From: Suillus spraguei
Taxonomy: Eukaryota > Basidiomycota > Agaricomycetes > Boletales > Suillaceae
DNA: 64,000 bases
NCBI GenBank assembly: GCA_016800925.1
Contig: JABCPU010000209.1
Span: 53,837-117,836 of the forward strand
Direction of reading: 5' to 3'
The notes below the pieces were generated by a model. That model was not told where the DNA came from. It ran no database searches and worked only from the letters and a program-made list of their open reading frames with translations. Positions 1 through 9,529 of the stretch are shown piece by piece. Position 1 is the first letter of the stretch, and every line of letters starts with the position of its first letter. A program made the translations under genes and the position numbers.

Positions 1-877
1 CGGGTTCTTCCTTATCAGGGATTTCTTCAATCGAAGCTGAAAGAGTTTTCGGGGGACATAAAACTTGGATAGTTTCGGTACATTGGTGCTTCGCCCTGGG
101 ATTTCTTCCTTGGCTTTTCTTTTTCCATGTTTCTGTTCTTCTATTGGTCGTTGCTCAATATGTTCTTGTCCAACCCGTTGCTTGGGTTCAGTTTCATTCT
201 TGTGCTTTTCCGCGCGGGGGATCGGTGACACTGGCTGTGGCAGGTGTACACATGGGGTGGAGTCTTCAGTACATGGCATTCGTACTTCGGGTTCAGGGTC
301 TTCGGGAGTAGACGGGATTACGAGAGGTTTCTGAAGTTGGGAATGTTGCCATTTGGAATAGTAGTTGTGGAGAAGAGGCAATCCGTTCTTCTTTCGATCT
401 GTATCGATGTCGATTTCAATCTCATCTGATTTCGCTGTTCGTGGGAGGACAAGTGTTTCAGCAGCCCAATCTATAGTTGGGTTCATTGCTCGTAACCATG
501 GAATCCCTAGGAGGATTTGATCTCTCCTTCCTAGTTTGGTGATGTTGAATTTTCCATACATGGTTTGTTCATCCACTTTGACCACTAGAAGGCAGTAGTG
601 CGTGATTGGCCCTCCTTTTATGAGGGTTCCATCTGCCGTTGTAACTCGAAACGGTGTTTTGAGTTTTCGTCGTGTGATTTGATGGAGTTTCACAAACTCT
701 TCAGAGATGAACATTCCGGCTGCACCAGAATCGATCACGGCAGTTGTTTCGACGGATAGACGAGTACGCGAGTGAAGGGTGATGGGGACACGAAGTTCTT
801 TTCTTTCACCTACAGCACGTACAAGTCTTAGTAATACATTAGGAGAAACATACGTCAAATCTTTGTTTCTCCAGGTC
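1..877 (-). pseudogene. pol fragment of gypsy copy A: protease and linker
   Basis: The 5' part of pol, in the -1 frame relative to gag. It carries the retropepsin active-site motif DSGAAG at about 733-715 and the downstream motif LLGIPWLRAMNP that typifies Ty3/gypsy proteases. A long acidic and Pro-rich linker follows, as in the copies at 29641 and 51761. A probable 1-nt deletion at about position 50 shifts the frame. RT and later domains would lie to the left of the window. Confidence 0.82.
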
Positions 878-1709
878 AAAAATCCTCAACAATCCGCCTT
901 ACGGTTTCTTCATCGTCTTCTTCTTTGACTTCGGTTTGTCGAAGTGGGGTCTTCTTCTTTCTATCAGGACAGTTATGAATGTGGTGTCCTGTCTTCTTGC
1001 ATCCGAAGCATTGTCCCTTCTTCATGCACTCGGATCTCTCCATGTCGGAGATTCGATCTACGACCATTGCGTTGGAATCACGATTAGGTATGTATCGTGC
1101 ATTCCCATAGTTCTTCTTCTTCTGTTGAGGAGCATGGCGTGTCCTCATGGCTTGAAGACGATGATGGGCGTTGTCAATAGCAACACATTGCAGCACAACG
1201 TCTCGAAATACTTCTGAGACATCTCCCGTTGCGAAAAGCTTTGTGAGGATACCTCAGTTAAGGCCATCTTGGAAGAATTGGATCTTCGTTGCATTGTCGG
1301 TGATCTGAGCCTTGGCTGCAAGTGCCTCAAAGTCAGCGATATAAGTATGAAGATCTCCAGTTCCTTGTTTGAGGTCCCTGAGTTTCGTGAGTGCGGTTCC
1401 TTTAGTATCCACTGGTTCAAAAGCTTCTTTGAAGCTTTTCATAAAATCCACCATTGTCCCATAACCAACTTTTTGTCCGGAGGTGTCGGTTGATTGGGCG
1501 TGTTCTAGGAATTGTTCTTTCCACGATTTGGCATTCTTCTTGGTCATGAAGGATGTTATGAAAATGATCTTCTGCTTGTCGGTGGTATAAAGCTTTTCGT
1601 TGATATCAAAGTGCAAGTTGCACGACTGGATAAACTCGCGAGAGTTATCACGATCTCCATCAAAACCATTCGGTTGACCGATCTTGTATTCAAATTCTTT
1701 GGTCAACAT
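876..1709 (-). pseudogene. gag of gypsy copy A (one nonsense codon)
   Basis: Structural Gag of 278 codons that would package element RNA. The N-terminal capsid-like part aligns along its length with the gags at 4813, 30601, 50650 and 58587. A retroviral zinc knuckle CX2CX4HX4C (CFGCKKTGHHIHNC) lies near the C-terminus, followed by a basic and then an acidic tail. The reading frame is broken once, by TGA near 1254, where the copy at 30601 has TGG (Trp). The start is the ATG at 1709; the equivalent Met is conserved in the other copies except that here the second residue is Leu. Pol follows in another frame directly after the gag stop. Confidence 0.9.
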
Positions 1710-1897
1710 GTTTGATGATTCTTCTGATGAGTTATACTTTCTTGGTGCCTACACGCGCTGTCTTGCTGTCCGTTAGGGCTTGTCTTCTGTCAGAGGGCTT
1801 CTCTTGACAATCTGCTCAGCGTACGCGTACGCTAGTCTGCTGATCTTAATCGATCAGGGTTCAGGGTCGAATACTGGGTAGTCGACGATCAAAATGG

Positions 1898-1908
1898 ACT
1901 TTAATCTT
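1898..1908 (-). promoter_or_regulatory. Self-priming primer-binding site, copy A
   Basis: AAGATTAAAGT in element sense, 1 nt after the LTR. It is the exact complement of ACTTTAATCTT within the LTR. There is no TGG start complementary to a tRNA CCA end. Confidence 0.75.
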
Positions 1909-1909
1909 T

Positions 1910-2377
1910 TGTTACGAACTGGGGTGGTGTCACCAGCAACAGTGAAAGACACAGACGGTCTGCTGGGAGTTCTTACAATGTCCAGAAGAGGACAAGGTGA
2001 AAGTACAAGGAACACGTTCCGAGTACGATCAAGGGTTCGGCCTCAATGACAAGTCAAAGAGGTTCTGCAAGAATAGAGACTAAGGCTAAGGAGTGCTTAG
2101 ACTTAGAGACGATTCAAGACGACTTAGGTTGGAGGCCTAAGCAAAGGAAATTCCAGGTAAAATCCAGTAAGATTAAAGTAAGGAATCTACTACAAGTACA
2201 CTGTGCTTAAATAAGCCAATATGTGCGCACAGACCAAGTAACCGTGAGAATGTAACTGCGTATCCTAATAAGGAAGGCATGTATCATACAGATGTGTTGA
2301 GCATATGAGTCAGAGACATGATATACAAGTAAAGGAACAAAAAGGGAAAATGAATAGGGGCACGTACGATTGTAACA
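1910..2377 (-). repeat. 5' LTR of gypsy copy A
   Basis: 468 bp, bounded by TGTTAC and GTAACA. In element sense it starts with TGTTACAATCGTACGTGCCC and ends just before the AAAGATTAAAGT priming site. It shares U3/R sequence with the LTR at 25806, including the block around 2190-2290. Confidence 0.93.
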
Positions 2378-2955
2378 AAAGTACCAGAATGTGTGAAGAG
2401 TCCTTTTTAACATGTACCATGAACGGCTGGAATACATAGCAAGAACGGTAGCGAGATAGAGATATTTAGCTAAGAGGCACGCAGCGTGTTACAGTCGTAC
2501 GTACTGTTATGACCATGCAAAACCGGAGATTAGCAAGAAGTCCTGGTCTTACATGGGGTTGTACCGAAGGGTTGTAAGTCAAAGGGGCTTGGCCTCAGCT
2601 CGTACGCTGTGCCCCTTACCCGAGTATGTGCCCTTAATTTCGGATGAAGTCCAAGGGAGAGTTCTGGTGGAGTCCGGATGGAGGGTCCAGATGAACTCTA
2701 AGGCAGGATAGCTCGACAGAGCTCCGATGGACTTCCGGATGAGCACGGGAATGCGCCGGAACTATTTCCGGAAGGTAGGGAGTAATGGTAACACTACTGG
2801 AACAAGTTCCAAGTAGAACAGATGAAGGATGGACCGCTGGACAAAGTCCAGGGCAGGATAGGAGCAGAGCTCCGGAGGGAAAGATGATCCATAGATGTCA
2901 GAGGATAGGATAGGATGGATCCGAAGGACTAGGGGTCCGAAGGTCCGGAGCTCAG

Positions 2956-3300
2956 AGCAGCGGAGGAGCGGAGGAGCGGAGGAGCGGAGGAGCGGAGGAG
3001 CGGAGGAGCGGAGGAGCGGAGGAGCGGAGGAGCGGAGGAGCGGAGGAGCGGAGGAGCGGAGGAGCGGAGGAGCGGAGGAGCGGAGGAGCGGAGGAGCGGA
3101 GGAGCGGAGGAGCGGAGGAGCGGAGGAGCGGAGGAGCGGAGGAGCGGAGGAGCGGAGGAGCGGAGGAGCGGAGGAGCGGAGGAGCGGAGGAGCGGAGGAG
3201 CGGAGGAGCGGAGGAGCGGAGGAGCGGAGGAGCGGAGGAGCGGAGGAGCGGAGGAGCGGAGGAGCGGAGGAGCGGAGGAGCAGAGGAGCGGAGGAGCGGA
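2956..3300. repeat. 8-bp minisatellite (GGAGCGGA)n
   Basis: About 42 near-perfect head-to-tail copies of GGAGCGGA, then degenerate copies with AGCAGAGG and GATGATCG variants to about 3380. Because 8 is not a multiple of 3, the array reads as an 8-residue protein repeat in every open frame. That is an artefact, not a gene. Confidence 0.97.
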
Positions 3301-4012
3301 TGATCAGAGGAGCGGAGGAGTGGAGGAGCGGATGATCGGAGGAGCAGAGGAGCAGAGGAGCAGAGGAGCGGATGATTGGATGAGCGTAGCTCTGTGGATC
3401 TTAGAGGAAGTGTTGGCTACTAGAGAGGAGTAGGTCCGGATATGGTGTAGAGATAGTATAGACTACTCCGGACAAGGTCCGGAATAGAAACAGACAGTAT
3501 AAGACTACCAAAGGTAGAGTCGGAGGTGAAACAGATGATAGATGGAGATGGACGAAGTCCGAACAGATTATAGGACATAGGATCAAAGCTCCGGCCTAGG
3601 GAGTAATCCCATAGGCCTGAGTTGGAAGCTTACAAGGGCCGGAGCCCAAGTGCAAGAACAGAGACGGAGTTATATAGACATGATAACAGGATACAGAGTA
3701 ATCAAAGGAATATACAGAAGTAGGAACAATGAATCAGACTAAGGTCTGCAGGAGTTGTACTACAAGTTTATATACTGTAGGAGCATGCCGGAGGGTAAAG
3801 TACGGATAGTCCGAGGCCTATGTCGGAAACACATTAGTAAGTACAGTGGGACATAAGGCTATGAACTCGGAGATGAAGCTTGTACGAAATACTTATCAAG
3901 ACGGAGGCAGAGATCACCGAGAACCGGAAGCACAGAGATACCCAGAAGCCGGAGACACAGGTATATTCTAAAAGGGATAATGCGCAGGTGCGTGGGAATA
4001 GTTCGGATATGA

Positions 4013-4092
4013 ACTCGGATCGGATATGGACACGGATCGGATATGGACACGGATCGGATATGGACACGGATCGGATATGGACACGGATGGAT
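4013..4092. repeat. 17-bp tandem repeat
   Basis: About four to five copies of GGATCGGATATGGACAC near the right end of the 1.7 kb insertion, followed by a decayed GGATGGGTGGAT-type stretch to about 4150. Confidence 0.9.
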
Positions 4093-4227
4093 ATGGATTG
4101 GAGTGGATGGGTGGATCGGATATGTGAACTGGAGTGGATGGGTGGATCAGATATGTGTAGGTTGGGTGTCTGGATGTCCATGGATTGGGTTTGATCTAGA
4201 CCTGAATGTACGGTATATGACACGTAC

Positions 4228-4685
4228 CCCTATTCATTTTCTCTTTGTTTCCTTTACTTGTATATTACATAATGTGACTCTGACTCATATGCTCAACGCA
4301 TCTGTACTATAGTTGCCTTCCTTCTTTGGATATGCACTTATATTCTCATGACTCTCTTGATCCATGCGCACATATTGACCTATTTAAGCACATTGTATTA
4401 CGCTTGTATACCTCACTTTAATCTTACTGGGTTTTACCTGGAATCTCCTTCGCTTAGGTCTCCAACCTAAGTCGTCTTGAATCGACTCTAAGTCTAAGCA
4501 CTCCTTAGCCTTAGTCTCTATTCTCGTAGAACCTCTTAGACTCGTCTTTGAGGCTGAACCCTTGATAGTACTCGGAACGCGTTCCTTGTACCTTCACCTT
4601 GTCCTCTTCTGGACATTGTAGAACTTCCCAGCAGACTGTCTGTGTCTTTTCACTGTCGCTGGTGATGCCACCCCAGTTCATAACA
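4228..4685 (+). repeat. Main part of the 5' LTR of gypsy copy B
   Basis: Resumes the LTR interrupted at 2504 and ends in TAACA at 4685. It contains the TATA-like TATTTAA at 4381-4387 and ACTTTAATCTT at 4415-4425, 34 nt later. Confidence 0.92.
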
Positions 4686-4686
4686 A

Positions 4687-4697
4687 AAGATTAAAGT
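4687..4697 (+). promoter_or_regulatory. Self-priming primer-binding site, copy B
   Basis: AAGATTAAAGT, 1 nt after the LTR end and exactly complementary to 4415-4425. Confidence 0.78.
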
Positions 4698-4812
4698 CCT
4701 TTGATCGTCGAATATCCAGTCTTCGACCCTAAACCCTGATAAAGCCCTAACGGACAGCAAGACAGCGCGTGTAGGCACCGAGAAAGTATAACTCACCAGA
4801 AGAATCACCATA

Positions 4813-5649
4813 ATGACGACCACTAGAGAATTTGAATACAAAATCGGTTTTCCAACCGGTTTTGATGGGGATTGCGACAACTCTCTAGAATTCATCCAAT
4901 CATGCAATCTATGCTTTGATATCAATGAAAAGCTCTACACCACCGACAAGCAGAAAATCATTTTCATTACATCCTTCATGACCGAGAAGAACGCCAAGTC
5001 TTGGAAAGAACAATTCCTTGCTCACGCTCAGTCAACCAATTCCTCTGGACAAAAGGTCGGTTACGGGACATTGAAATATTTTATGAAAAGCTTCAATGAA
5101 GCTTTCGAACCAGTGGATACCAGAGGAACTGCATTAACAAAGCTCAGGGACCTCAAACAAGGAAGCAGCGACCTTCACACTTATATCGCTGACTTCGAGG
5201 CACTTGCAGCCAAGGCCCACATTACCAACGATGCCACAAAGATTCAATTTTTTCAAGATGGCCTCAATTTAGGTATCCTCACCAAGCTTTTCACGCCAGG
5301 AGATGTCTCAGAGATATTCTGTAATGTTGTATTGCAATGTGTTTCCATTGACAACTCCCACCACCACCTTCTAGCACTACGAGCACGTCATGCTCTGCAG
5401 CAGAAGAAGAAGAACTATGGAAATGCGCGTTACACACCCAATTGTGATTCAAACACAATGGTCGTAGATCGAATCTCTGATATGGAGAGATCCGAATGCA
5501 TGAAAAAGGGACAATGCTTTGGATGCAAGAAGACCAGACACTGCATTCATAACTGTCCAGACAGAAAGAAGAAAACCCCACTCCGTCAAACCAAGGTCAA
5601 AGACAAAGAAGAAGAAGAAACTGTAAGGTGGATTGTAGAGGATTTTTGA
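4813..5649 (+). CDS. gag: Gag protein of Ty3/gypsy chromovirus copy B (intact)
   Basis: An uninterrupted 278-residue Gag. Residues 1-200 form the capsid-like domain common to all copies here; the stretch after it is basic (KKKNYGNARY). The C-terminal CCHC knuckle is CFGCKKTRHCIHNC: the spacing CX2CX4HX4C is kept, but the usual Gly before His is Arg, which may weaken RNA binding. The start is the ATG 127 nt after the LTR, within MTTTREFEYKIG. Pol should follow in the -1 frame, but the element is truncated 31 bp after the gag stop, so no partner polyprotein is encoded at this locus. Confidence 0.9.
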   Translation: MTTTREFEYKIGFPTGFDGDCDNSLEFIQSCNLCFDINEKLYTTDKQKIIFITSFMTEKNAKSWKEQFLAHAQSTNSSGQKVGYGTLKYFMKSFNEAFEPVDTRGTALTKLRDLKQGSSDLHTYIADFEALAAKAHITNDATKIQFFQDGLNLGILTKLFTPGDVSEIFCNVVLQCVSIDNSHHHLLALRARHALQQKKKNYGNARYTPNCDSNTMVVDRISDMERSECMKKGQCFGCKKTRHCIHNCPDRKKKTPLRQTKVKDKEEEETVRWIVEDF

Positions 5650-5680
5650 ATTGGAGAAACAAAGATTTGACATATGTTTC

Positions 5681-5932
5681 TGTCACAACCCACAAACAAA
5701 TTAACGCAAGGGCAGAGACTAGGACTCAAACTAAGGTTATCACAAGGAAAGAGAGGAGCAAGGACGTCTTGGATTGCTACAGTCGTAGATACAAGAGGTT
5801 TGAACTAAAGAACTACTACAGTGAAACTAGCTAACTATATACACATATTGAAACTGAGATATAAACTGAGTTTGAAACTACTAGCCAATCATAAAATAGA
5901 AACAAGAATCGTATGATGTGATAGTTGTGACA
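5681..5932 (-). repeat. 252-bp LTR of a different LTR retrotransposon
   Basis: Begins TGTCACAAC and ends GTTGTGACA, a perfect 9-bp terminal inverted repeat of LTR type with TG..CA ends. It abuts the truncated gypsy copy B. On the minus strand it follows an ORF tail by about 55 bp, so it looks like the 3' LTR of a minus-strand element. Confidence 0.72.
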
Positions 5933-5986
5933 TTGTTATGATATCATATTCTAGAAGGTTCTAAGATCACGTGATACTATCTTATC

Positions 5987-6140
5987 TTATCCGATAGCAT
6001 CATAAAAGATCTCTTCCTCTTCATCAGGAAGTTCGGTTATAGAAGCGGATATGGGAATTTCGATAGGATTTGGATTTGTCTTAGCGCTGGGTTTAGACGC
6101 TTTAGGGAAATTAAGAAAAGAGTAATGATTTGTATTTGGA
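5987..6140 (-). pseudogene. C-terminal ORF tail of an unidentified LTR element
   Basis: A minus-strand frame of about 50 codons, rich in Ser, Pro and Lys, ends in an acidic stretch (ELPDEEEEIFYDAIG) and TAA at 5989-5987. It sits just upstream of the 252-bp LTR, where the last ORF of an element should end. Reading upstream, the frame meets TGA at about 6145, so only a tail survives. The family is unknown: it could be Ty1/copia or another gypsy lineage. Confidence 0.45.
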
Positions 6141-6199
6141 ATTCATGACAAGTGATGTCATCGACAGACCCATGTATTAGCTTGCCTAGGTTGCTTGCC

Positions 6200-6330
6200 T
6201 GGTATCGCCTGCTGGTTGCCTCCCAATTACTTGTGCTCGCTTGTGTCCCTCTCCTGTCCACATCATTACTATTCTTTTGCTGTCGCCTGCTGGTTGCCTC
6301 CCGATGGCTTGTGCTCACTCTGGTTCTGCA
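6200..6330. repeat. Two copies of a 40-bp segment, 83 bp apart
   Basis: TCGCCTGCTGGTTGCCTCCC followed by a similar 20 bp occurs at about 6206 and again at about 6289. No gene is recognised between 6150 and 6383. The pyrimidine-rich wording resembles the arrays at 8773 and 47440. Confidence 0.6.
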
Positions 6331-6383
6331 TTATCATTATTGTCCTATATCGCCCTATAATGTGTTTTGTGATTGTGGGCTGA

Positions 6384-6858
6384 TGTTATGAACTGGGGTG
6401 GCATCACCAGCAACAGTGAAAAGACACAGACGGTCTGCTGGGAAGTTCTACAATGTCCAGATAAGGACAAGGTGAAAGTACAAGGAACTCGTTCCGAGTA
6501 TGATCAAGGGTTCGGCCTCAAAGACAAGTCTAAGAGGTTCTATGAGAATAGAGACTAAGGCTAAGGAGTGCTTAGACTTAGAGTCGATTCAAGACGACTT
6601 AGGTTGGAGACCTAAGCGAAGGAGATTCCAGGTAAAACCCAGTAAGATTAAAGTAAAGAATCTACTACAAGTACAACGTGCTTAAATAGACCAATATGTG
6701 CGCACGGACCAAGAGAGACGTAAGAATATAAGTGCGTATCCAAATAAGGAAGGCAGCTATAGTACAGATGCGTTGAGCATATGAGTCGGAGTTATGTGAC
6801 ATAATATACAAGTAAGAAGATAACGGAAGAATGAATAGGGGCACGTACAACTGTAACA
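6384..6858 (-). mobile_element. Solo LTR of the gypsy family, with TSD
   Basis: A 475-bp LTR flanked by GCTGA at 6379-6383 and 6859-6863. There is no internal sequence, so it arose by LTR-LTR recombination. Its U3 matches the LTR at 29946 better than the one at 25806. Confidence 0.95.
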
Positions 6859-8772
6859 GCTGATGCATTTGTACCAGTACATTATAGCACAATTGACTCG
6901 AATACAATCAATTTTGTTGTAACATGTGAACTGAACCAAAATGTTGGTGAAATATGATATTGATATTCTTAACATACCCTACAACATTCGAGAAGATTGC
7001 AACAGACACGAAATATTCTATTAGTCTCCACAGCGAGTCTCCTGTGGCGAAATATTAATATTGAGCTTCTAAATTCATCATATTCTGCTCACTCTCAACC
7101 ATTCTGGCCATGTCCAGTTTTTTACTGGGGTTGAATGGCAGTTTGAAAAAAAGCCAAACACTCTATCTCAATTAGGATATTTAACACAGCCACTTGGCAC
7201 AAATTTGAAATTGATTTACCCATTGACTGCTTGCGAGACTCTGAATGTATCATACAGAAAGCACAGCAGACATTGATTGGCCACTACAGGTATACCTAAT
7301 TGATTGATATCCCAGATAGTGCCCATATTATATGCATTAGCTCTTACTCTAATTCTTGCTCTTGGTCCTCCAAAGCCAGTCATGATCCAAACACCAATGA
7401 AACACTGAAACTTCCAACTCAAGATGAAATCATGGCTGTAGTCTTGTAGGAGTTGCCACTCAACAAGACAAACAGGTATGTCTCTTTCTCTTTCCTACTG
7501 CTTGGATCTGATTATCTCTATTCAGGCACTGGTTTTTCTGTCGCAGCTGGAACCGCCTGTTTATGCCAAATGCATCAAGGAATCTAGATGGCAGGTCCGT
7601 AATGTGTCGTTCCTCTGTTGCGTGTCTACTGCTACTGATGACAATTATCATACCACCGCCATCTTATCATCTAGTTCGCTCATAGATATATAGTGTGATA
7701 TCGTTTACTAGACCTGCTTCTCTATTCATAATATTAACATCCATCTATGTATGCTATTGTAGCTTTTTGCATGAAATCATCCGCTTTCGACAAGTCAACT
7801 AAAAACCTGATCAAGGGCTCAGGAACACACAAGCAAAGGTAGCAAAAAGAAGACAATAATACTGGAGAAAGGTATATAAGATGTGGGAATATGTATTATC
7901 GTGTGGGCAAGTGATACAAAGAAGACATTGTCTGAGGGATAAAGTAGGAAGTTCAGCATCTTTCACTCGATGTCCTTGTCCATATTGATACCGCCTTCCA
8001 AGAAAACCAACATCCTCAGGAGTGGTATGCACACAAAATGACCAAGGTACCAAGTTCTAAGTGCATATGATTGTAGCCAAGCTGTGTGCATAGAAGTACA
8101 GATTCTCGTATCCAGGAACGTAAATGGAGAAAATGGGTGAAGCAAGAAAAGCAAGAAGTCAGTCAAGTAGCGCAAGAGTCACAAGCCTCAGCATGCGGCC
8201 TCAGGCACTCGATGATATTATAATGCGCTTGCACAGTTTTGCGCGTCTGGTTAATTCCAGGCACTACCTAATTTAGTTTAGTTACCTACATTTCCTTTGT
8301 TTCCTTCTTAGTAAAGAGGACAGACAAGACTATGATGTATCAATAATACGGTGTAACAGGGGTTCTAATGGTCACGCACCCAGGACAAAAGTAGTAGTCA
8401 GCTGGTTCATAGTAACCTACAAATCAACTAGTCGATTGCCCTCGAGCCTCGACACAGGCTACCGTGAATACAGAAGAGATAGAGCTTACTGGAAGGATCT
8501 GGGTCACACTCCGCCCCCGGGTACCAAAGCGCACTAAGGCGATATTTACGTGTAGATACTATGTATAAACTAGATACAATCAAATGTGAAAAACACACCT
8601 GTTATGTATACAAATAGGCGCATATATCGTTATTGAGTGCACAAACGCGAACCAGCGTGACGATCGTAAATGCTAGAGTGAAAGAACGCATGAAAATATT
8701 TGCGAGTAATGTCCACACAAAGAAATATAAAATGCGCACCTGTATTGCACAAATATGCGCAGATAGACAGGC

Positions 8773-8820
8773 AAGTAATTGTAGGCAAGCACATGCAAGT
8801 AATTGTAGGCAAGCACATGC
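8773..8820. repeat. Perfect 24-bp tandem duplication
   Basis: Two consecutive identical 24-bp units beginning AAGTAATTGTAGGCAAGCAC, in a GCAAGCACATGCAAGT-rich stretch. On the minus strand the wording (ACTTGC, GCTTGCCT) resembles the minisatellite in the hAT insertion at 47440-47940. Confidence 0.85.
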
Positions 8821-9237
8821 AAGTGAAAATGAGTGGCGGCAGGTGCAAGCACCTAACACGAATGGCGACAAGTGCAGACGTGCACAGACAAGCACCGAGG
8901 AGTGAATGCAGCATGTGCAGAAGTGCATAAATATGCGAAAATGAACAAAGCGCAGACGCAAGCAGATGCAAATGTAGATATAGATATGGAAAATGGGCGG
9001 AGGTAACTTGACAAGAGAAAAAAAAATAGTTATAGGTATAGATATATCTGAGCTAATGAAAACATCACACCCGGTAGAGCACCAACAAACAAGTGCAGAT
9101 GAAGAGAACCCACCAGATTGTGGCGTGGACTCTCTAACTCTGTCCAGGTTTGTCCAGTGCACCGGCCTGGTTTGCTGATAAATTGACGAGGTCTCAGATC
9201 AGTTTCAGACAACATGGAAACTGGGTCTGAAAGACCG

Positions 9238-9300
9238 TGGGAACAGGAGGAAAGTGCTGTCAGGTTGTGCATCGGATTCTAGACTTAGCATGTTCAAATC
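9238..9300 (+). other. tRNA-like relic (possible SINE head)
   Basis: GTTCAAATCC matches an internal B box / T arm. About 30 nt upstream lie a D-arm-like stretch and a GATTCTAG that could be an Arg-type anticodon loop. The acceptor and T stems do not pair, so this is not a functional tRNA. Confidence 0.25.
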
Positions 9301-9529
9301 CTGAATCCGCCACTACTCACAGTGGAAATCATGAAAGTTAAACCAAGGTATCCTCTCACCCCGCGACAGACTCGTCAAGTATATAGTGGACTCTACCAAA
9401 TTCGCTCCCACCAATGATCTCGCACAGTCCAAGCTCTACGAACAACACCGAATACTACAGTATAAGACATCACGCTATTTAATTCACAGAGGACATGTCG
9501 GACATTGGAATATGCACAAAAGTGTCATA

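Larger units (their letters stand above)
1..2377 (-). mobile_element. Ty3/gypsy chromovirus, copy A (5' LTR, gag, start of pol)
   Basis: Minus-strand LTR retrotransposon cut by the window edge. In element order it has a 5' LTR (2377-1910), a self-priming site (1908-1898), gag (1709-876) and the protease plus linker part of pol (about 877-1). It is the same family as the copies at 2487, 25806, 50057 and 57976. The 5' flank is aaagt; the other flank lies outside the window. Gag has one nonsense codon and pol a probable 1-nt deletion near position 50, so this copy is not autonomous. Confidence 0.93.
2505..4222. mobile_element. 1.7 kb LTR-like insertion (giant solo LTR candidate) in the copy B LTR
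   Basis: The first 18 bp of a gypsy LTR end at 2504 and the LTR resumes at 4228. The 1718 bp between them starts TGTTATGACC, ends TATATGACA, and is flanked by CGTAC at 2500-2504 and 4223-4227. TG..CA ends with a 5-bp duplication are the signature of an LTR retrotransposon, so a solo LTR is the simplest reading. The interior has no convincing coding region. It is rich in TCCGGA-type words and holds an 8-bp minisatellite and a 17-bp tandem repeat. A non-autonomous element of another kind is possible. Confidence 0.65.
2487..5680 (+). mobile_element. Ty3/gypsy chromovirus, copy B (split 5' LTR, gag, truncated)
   Basis: Plus-strand element. Its 5' LTR is 2487-2504 plus 4228-4685, separated by the insertion at 2505-4222 and its duplicated CGTAC. 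A priming site (4687-4697) and an intact gag follow. Family similarity stops at 5680, exactly where a different LTR begins, so pol is absent. With the insertion removed the LTR is about 476 bp, the family length. Confidence 0.87.
6864..9380. other. 2.5 kb without a recognisable gene
   Basis: Short frames exist on both strands, but none shows a domain, a conserved motif or a consistent set of introns. A GTATGT..CAG pair at about 7475-7525 could be an intron of a decayed gene. I could not identify the flanking peptides. It holds the 24-bp duplication at 8773 and a tRNA-like stretch at about 9240. Confidence 0.5.

Noticed and set aside
2895..3335. 146-residue ORF of ERRSGGAE repeats
   Set aside because: It is the 8-bp minisatellite read in frame (24 nt = 3 units = 8 residues); all frames give the same kind of product.
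9238..9300. tRNA-Arg gene
   Set aside because: A B-box-like GTTCAAATCC is present, but the acceptor and T stems do not pair; listed only as a relic.
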